A stretch of 64,000 bases of DNA from Arthrobacter sp. StoSoilB20 (lineage in GTDB: Bacteria; Actinomycetota; Actinomycetes; Actinomycetales; Micrococcaceae): positions 3,410,001-3,474,000 of the forward strand of contig NZ_AP024651.1 in the NCBI RefSeq assembly GCF_019977295.1, written 5' to 3'. A program made the position numbers and the translations under genes. The notes beneath the pieces are model-generated. The model worked only from the letters and a program-made list of their open reading frames with translations, was not told where the DNA came from and searched no databases. Positions 59,982-64,000 of this stretch are shown one piece after another (positions within the stretch are counted from its first letter, which is position 1; every line of letters starts with the position of its first letter).

Positions 59982-60914
59982 ATGACCGTCATTACCGAAA
60001 CCAAACTCGGGTTCGCCAAGCTGGGCTCCCGCATCGGCGCCGAAATCCGTGGCCTGGATATCAGCGGAGACCTCAGTGAGGACACCGTCGCGCAGATCAG
60101 GGCCGCGCTCAACGAGCACAAGGCACTGGTGTTCCGGGAGGCCAACATCTTCAGTGACGAGGCCCAGGTGAAGTTCGCCTCGCACTTCGGGCCACTGACC
60201 AAAGCGCACCCCACGGTGGCCTCGGTGGAGGGCGAGGAAAATGTCCTGCCGGTTGACAGTGAGAACGGCTCGGCCAATAACTGGCATACGGACGTCACCT
60301 TCGTGGTGAACCCGCCGCAGGCTTCAACTCTGCGCAGCATCGATCTCCCTGCCTATGGCGGCGAGACGCTGATTGCTTCCTCGGCCGGCGCTTACCAGGA
60401 CCTCCCGGAGGAGTTGCGGAGCTTCGCGGACAACCTGTGGGCCATCCACACCAACGACTACGACTACTCCGTCCCGAAGAACCTGGAGCACTCCAACGCC
60501 GAAGAGCGCCGCAAGGAGTTCACCCGCCTGAAGTTCGAGACCGCCCACCCCGTGGTGCGGGTCCACCCCCTGACCGGCGAGCGCGGATTGTTCATTGGGG
60601 GCTTCGCGCAGCGGCTCCGGATTGTGGGCTTGTCCAATACGGAATCAAAGGACATCATCCGCCTGCTGCAGGCGTACGTGACGCGTCCGGAGAACGTGGT
60701 CCGGGTGAACTGGGAGCCCAACCAGGTTGTCCTGTTCGATAACCGCATCACCCAGCACTACGCCCCGGACAACTACGACGGCCAGCCGCGCAAGCTCAAC
60801 CGCGTGACCATTGCCGGGGACATCCCGGTGGGTATCGATGGCAAGCCCAGCCAGGCGTTGCAGGGTGATTCGAGCACCTACTCCGTGGTGGCTCCGATCA
60901 GCAGCGCATCGTAG
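59982..60914 (+). CDS. TauD-type Fe(II)/2-oxoglutarate dioxygenase
   Basis: 310 residues. The iron ligands are H102 and D104 (NNWHTDVTF) plus the later histidine in RITQHYAPDNY; the 2-oxoglutarate arginine is in RKLNRVTI. Studied TauD releases sulfite from taurine; alkylsulfonates or 2,4-D-like compounds are alternatives. The AAGGAATG site upstream gives the ATG at 59982. Grouped with the ABC importer, it should make imported sulfonates available as sulfur source. Confidence 0.93.
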   Translation: MTVITETKLGFAKLGSRIGAEIRGLDISGDLSEDTVAQIRAALNEHKALVFREANIFSDEAQVKFASHFGPLTKAHPTVASVEGEENVLPVDSENGSANNWHTDVTFVVNPPQASTLRSIDLPAYGGETLIASSAGAYQDLPEELRSFADNLWAIHTNDYDYSVPKNLEHSNAEERRKEFTRLKFETAHPVVRVHPLTGERGLFIGGFAQRLRIVGLSNTESKDIIRLLQAYVTRPENVVRVNWEPNQVVLFDNRITQHYAPDNYDGQPRKLNRVTIAGDIPVGIDGKPSQALQGDSSTYSVVAPISSAS

Positions 60915-60933
60915 CCATGTGTTGCTGTCCCCA

Positions 60934-60998
60934 CCCAACTGAGTCGCAGTGAGCGCGTTTTCAGAGGCCATAACGCGCACAACTGCGACTCAGTTGGG
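60934..60998. repeat. 65-base palindromic element between converging genes
   Basis: Outer arms of 17 bases (60934-60950 with 60982-60998) are perfectly complementary. Inner arms GCGCGTT/AACGCGC (60953-60959 with 60972-60978) add a second stem. It stands between the TauD-type gene and the aldo/keto reductase and could end both transcripts. The form resembles dispersed palindromic elements. Confidence 0.8.
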
Positions 60999-61010
60999 TT
61001 AAAACCGGGG

Positions 61011-61970
61011 TTAGGGGATGTTGCTCCCCCGGGCTGCCACCCACAATCCGTACCACTGGGCACGGGTCATTGTGGCGGCAACTGAGGCGGCATCGGCGCA
61101 TGCCTTGATGCGCCCGGGATTGGTAGTGCCGATCACCGGCGAGATGCCGGCGGGGTGCTTCATCAGCCAGCCCAGCAGCACTGACTCCGGCGTGGTGTTC
61201 TTCTCCCCCGCCAATTTTTCAAGCATCTCCGTGGCCGCCGACTCCGCAGGCGACAACTCCGCAGCCGGTGCACCCGTATATCGCCCCTGGGCCAGGGAAC
61301 CATACGCCTGAAGTTCGATTCCTTGAGCCATGCAGTGTTCCAGGGTTCCGTGCGGGAAGCTGAACCCCAGCCCGTCTGCGTGGTTGACCAGCACAGTGCT
61401 CTCCAGCCAATCCCGGCGGAGCAGGCTCATTTCCAGCTGGTTCGCCACGATCGGGGTCTCCAACTGGTCCTGCAGGAACGCGATTTGCGCACCGGACATG
61501 TTGGACACGCCCAGTTGCCGCACCTTGCCTTCGGACATTAACTGCCCGACGGCGTCCGCCACCTCACGGGGGTCCATCAAGGGATCGGGCCGGTGCAGCA
61601 GCAGCACGTCCACGTAATCTGTCTGGAGTCGTTTGAGGCTCCCGTTGACCCGTTCCAGAATGGCTTCCCGGCTGAGGTCATAATGCGTCTGGAGTCCGCG
61701 CTCCCCCAGCCTGATTCCGCATTTGGTCTGCAGCTGGATCTTTTCCCGCAGACCTTGCGAACGGGCGAGGACTTCACCAAAGACGGCCTCGGACTTTCCA
61801 CTGCGATAGATATCCGCATGGTCGAAAAGTCCAACACCAATCCCCTGTGCAGCTTCAACCACCGCAGCGGCCTGATCGATCTCCGCGGCGCCGTAGGATG
61901 TGCCGTCCCAGGGGCCGCCGAGTCCCATGCAGCCGTATATGAGGCGTCCCCGCCCGTTCGCATTCGTCAT
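61011..61970 (-). CDS. aldo/keto reductase
   Basis: 319 residues of the AKR superfamily, NADPH-dependent carbonyl reductases with a TIM barrel. The tetrad is seen as D and Y in LFDHADIYRSGKSE, K in QTKCGI and H in LLLHRPDP. The ATG at 61970 (MTNANGRGRLIYGCMGLGG) is preferred over an earlier frame start. It follows the alpha-glucosidase by 23 bases, so it may belong to the sugar operon. Substrate unknown. Confidence 0.92.
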   Translation of the reverse strand: MTNANGRGRLIYGCMGLGGPWDGTSYGAAEIDQAAAVVEAAQGIGVGLFDHADIYRSGKSEAVFGEVLARSQGLREKIQLQTKCGIRLGERGLQTHYDLSREAILERVNGSLKRLQTDYVDVLLLHRPDPLMDPREVADAVGQLMSEGKVRQLGVSNMSGAQIAFLQDQLETPIVANQLEMSLLRRDWLESTVLVNHADGLGFSFPHGTLEHCMAQGIELQAYGSLAQGRYTGAPAAELSPAESAATEMLEKLAGEKNTTPESVLLGWLMKHPAGISPVIGTTNPGRIKACADAASVAATMTRAQWYGLWVAARGSNIP

Positions 61971-61993
61971 GGTTTCAGTATTGTCCTCAGCGC

Positions 61994-63748
61994 TTAGTCG
62001 CTGCTGACAATCCACGCGGTGGTATCTGAAGGCAGCTTGCCATCCTCCAGGGGTTCACTGGTTACCACTACGTCACCGTCAGGCAGTTCAACCGGTTCAC
62101 TGCCGAAGTTGGTGACGGCGTGCCAGCCACCCGGGCGGCTGAAGTGCAGGACGTCCGGGTTCCCGGTTTCCACCCACTGAAGTTCCTCCGCTGTCTGGAG
62201 CTTGCTGCGCAGGTGCAGTGCCTTCTTATAGAGCTCCAGCGTGGAACCTTCCACGCCTTCCTGCGTGGATACTGCGTAATCCTTGAACCACTCCGGCTGG
62301 GGAAGATGCGCTTTGCCTGCACCGAAGCCGAAGGACGGGCCTTCTACGGTCCAGGGCAGCGGCACACGGCAACCATCGCGCCCGATCTCCACTCCCGGGT
62401 TGCGGAAGAAGGACGGGTCCTGGCGTTCTGAGTCCGGAATCTCCGCGACTTCACGCAGGCCGAGCTCTTCACCCTGGTAGAGGTAGGCAGAACCGGGGAG
62501 GGCAAGCAGCAACAGCGTCGCGGCGCGTGCACGACGCAAGCCAAGTTCGACGTCGAGCTCTTCGGCCGGTGCGCCGGCCAGCAACCAGCCCTTGCCGTCC
62601 TGGCCCTTGGGCTCGCCGCCGGTGATGTCCTGTGCAGCATTGGTTCCCTGGGCAACGGAACCACCCTTGGGCAGGCCGTAGCGGGTGGCATGGCGGACGA
62701 CGTCGTGGTTGGAAAAGACCCAGGTGGACGATGCCCCTGACTCCTTGGCCGCCACCAGGTTGTCGGTGATGATCTTCCGGAAGGCGGCAGCGTCGTAGTC
62801 GGACTGCAGGAGGTCGAAGTTGAACGCCTGCCCCAGCCCTTCGGGGCTTGCATAGCGGGCACGGCGGGACTCATGGACCCAAGCCTCGGCGACGGCGGTG
62901 CGGGGCGGGTTGTACTCGTTGAAGAGTTTGCGCCACTCGGCATAGACCTCGTGCACTTCATCGCGATCCCAGAACGGGTGGGAACCGTCGGTGAAACCAT
63001 CCGTGCCATGGGCTTTGGCTTCCAGATCCGCCTTCATGGGCAACGGCTCGGAAAGGTCCTTGGCCATGCCATGGGCTACGTCGATCCGGAAACCGTCAAC
63101 GCCGCGGTCGGACCAGAATCGCAGGGTCTTCAGGAAGTCCTCACGAACCTCCGGGTTTTCCCAGTTGAAGTCCGGCTGCTCCTTGGCAAAGATGTGCATG
63201 TACCACTGTCCGGGCGTACCGTCGGGCTCGGTGATCCGGTCCCAGATGGGTCCACCGAAGACGGAGTCCCAGTCCGAGGGCGGCAGCTCACCGTTCTCTC
63301 CCCTTCCATCACGGAAGATGTAACGTTCACGGGCGGCCGATCCCTTGGGGGAAGCCAGCGCTTCCTTGAACCACTCATGGCGGTCCGAGGAGTGGTTGGG
63401 GACGATGTCCGCCACGATCTTGATACCCGCCGCATGCAGGGCCTCGACCATTTCGTCGAAGTCCTCAAGGGTTCCCAGCTTCGGATCCACGTTGCGGTAG
63501 TCATCGACGTCGTAGCCACCGTCAGCGAGCGCCGAGGGGTAGAACGGGCTCAGCCATACGGCGTCGATGCCGAGTTCCTTGAGGTAGGGAACCTTGGCAG
63601 TGATGCCCTTGATGTCTCCGAGTCCGTCCCCGTTGGCGTCGTGGAAGCTGCGGGGATAGATCTGGTAGACGGCGGCCTGGCGCCACCAATGTGGGTCGGT
63701 CATGCGGTCTGCTTCGGTACGGTGTGCCTGAGTGGCCGAGGTGCTCAC
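61994..63748 (-). CDS. GH13 alpha-glucosidase
   Basis: 584 residues, cytoplasmic (no signal peptide). The nucleophile is D223 (GFRIDVAHG), the acid/base E288 (AVAEAWV), and the third acid D349 (FSNHDVVRH). The N-terminal WWRQAAVYQIYPRSF and GDGLGDIKGI are typical of oligo-1,6-glucosidase/alpha-glucosidase clades such as GH13_30. The start is GTG at 63748 with AAAGGAG upstream. It follows a sugar ABC permease gene, so it likely hydrolyses imported maltose-type sugars. Confidence 0.95.
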   Translation of the reverse strand: MSTSATQAHRTEADRMTDPHWWRQAAVYQIYPRSFHDANGDGLGDIKGITAKVPYLKELGIDAVWLSPFYPSALADGGYDVDDYRNVDPKLGTLEDFDEMVEALHAAGIKIVADIVPNHSSDRHEWFKEALASPKGSAARERYIFRDGRGENGELPPSDWDSVFGGPIWDRITEPDGTPGQWYMHIFAKEQPDFNWENPEVREDFLKTLRFWSDRGVDGFRIDVAHGMAKDLSEPLPMKADLEAKAHGTDGFTDGSHPFWDRDEVHEVYAEWRKLFNEYNPPRTAVAEAWVHESRRARYASPEGLGQAFNFDLLQSDYDAAAFRKIITDNLVAAKESGASSTWVFSNHDVVRHATRYGLPKGGSVAQGTNAAQDITGGEPKGQDGKGWLLAGAPAEELDVELGLRRARAATLLLLALPGSAYLYQGEELGLREVAEIPDSERQDPSFFRNPGVEIGRDGCRVPLPWTVEGPSFGFGAGKAHLPQPEWFKDYAVSTQEGVEGSTLELYKKALHLRSKLQTAEELQWVETGNPDVLHFSRPGGWHAVTNFGSEPVELPDGDVVVTSEPLEDGKLPSDTTAWIVSSD

Positions 63749-63760
63749 GAAACTCCTTTG

Positions 63761-63775
63761 ATTTAGTATCTAAAT
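63761..63775. promoter_or_regulatory. candidate operator before the alpha-glucosidase
   Basis: ATTTAG-TAT-CTAAAT is a perfect 6-base palindrome with a 3-base centre, about 12 bases upstream of the GTG and next to the ribosome site. TTTAG/CTAAA-type palindromes are common targets of sugar-responsive repressors; the regulator is not in the window. Confidence 0.45.
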
Positions 63776-63824
63776 TTATATCCCGGACCAGTATGAAACG
63801 GCCGGACGTTGCAGGTCAACAGGC

Positions 63825-64000
63825 CTAACCCTTCACAGCGCCCTGGGTCACGCCTGCCATCACCCAACGCTGCGTGAACAGGTAGGCAATGATCGCCGGG
63901 GCCATCGCCATCAGGTAGGAGGCGAAGGACACGTGGTAATTGTTGCTGAACTGCGTTTGGAAAAGGTTCTGCCGCACGGGAAGCGTCTGCAGGGACGGAT
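63825..64000 (-). CDS. sugar ABC transporter permease, C-terminal end (MalG type), partial
   Basis: The last 57 residues of a gene running off the right edge: the end of a binding-protein-dependent permease with FSNNYHVSFASYLMAMAPA, a last membrane span and the tail QRWVMAGVTQGAVKG, typical of MalG-type carbohydrate permeases. The stop is TAG at 63825-63827. Together with the GH13 gene 76 bases downstream it suggests an alpha-glucoside uptake operon. Confidence 0.88.
   Translation of the reverse strand, partial: PSLQTLPVRQNLFQTQFSNNYHVSFASYLMAMAPAIIAYLFTQRWVMAGVTQGAVKG

Overview
The window is chromosomal DNA of a high-GC actinobacterium, most like Arthrobacter/Paenarthrobacter (Micrococcaceae). 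The evidence is the protein sequences of RpoB, RpoC, EF-Tu and GlnR, a mycothiol synthase gene (mshD), GTG/TTG starts, strong third-position G/C bias and TANNNT-type -10 boxes. I see no insertion sequence, integrase, phage gene, CRISPR array or rRNA gene.

Layout. 1-2414 (-): a partial large membrane protein. 2572-14950 (-): transcription and translation core in the order rpoB-rpoC, then rpsL-rpsG-fusA-tuf. 15438-17170 (+): a thiolase and a YbaK-type deacylase. 17304-23842 (-): tRNA-Trp, secE, nusG, rplK, rplA, two paralogous tandem-GNAT genes, rplJ, rplL. 24095-25324 (+): an aspartate-type aminotransferase, followed by a 32-bp tandem repeat. 25622-30454: a divergent Lia/Psp-like envelope module (PspC-kinase and LuxR regulator to the left; a PspC/LiaF-like protein, a small membrane protein and a short PspC protein to the right). 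30648-32440 (+): pfkA and a GNAT. 32512-38617 (-): an MFS exporter with its PadR regulator and a candidate palindromic operator, ygfZ with an ankyrin gene, a flavodoxin-like reductase, a nitrobindin-like protein, a 37-residue membrane peptide and a membrane protein. 38878-44136 (+): glnR, mshD, ppk1, mutT1. 44201-47892 (+): a membrane protein, a YtrA-type GntR regulator, thyA, folA and a small membrane protein, the first four joined by overlapping start/stop codons. 48010-49164 (+): asd of the E. coli type. 49265-56697: an AlkZ-like protein, murB, an MFS carrier, a HadA/HadB-like hydratase pair, small membrane proteins, a DUF2797 protein and a CitE-like lyase. 57068-60914 (+): a sulfonate-type ABC transporter with a TauD-type dioxygenase. 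61011-64000 (-): sugar ABC permease (partial), GH13 alpha-glucosidase, aldo/keto reductase.

Themes. Most of the window is core housekeeping gene content, so the novelty lies mainly in regulation and intergenic structure. (1) A promoter embedded in a GntR-type palindrome heads a membrane protein-GntR-thyA-folA unit. (2) Eight genes have a TANNNT box exactly 6 nt before the start codon and a ninth has one 5 nt before it, which predicts leaderless mRNAs. (3) Three GC-rich intergenic tandem repeats (32, 17 and 23 bp units) lie at gene ends, and two of them share a core. (4) Four copies of TTTCG/C in exact 10-bp phase precede the sulfonate operon. (5) A three-protein PspC module is paired with a kinase and response regulator. 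(6) A coupled pair of double-GNAT paralogues sits inside the ribosomal cluster. Several very long antisense reading frames over rpoC, rpoB, fusA-tuf and ppk1 are codon-bias artefacts.
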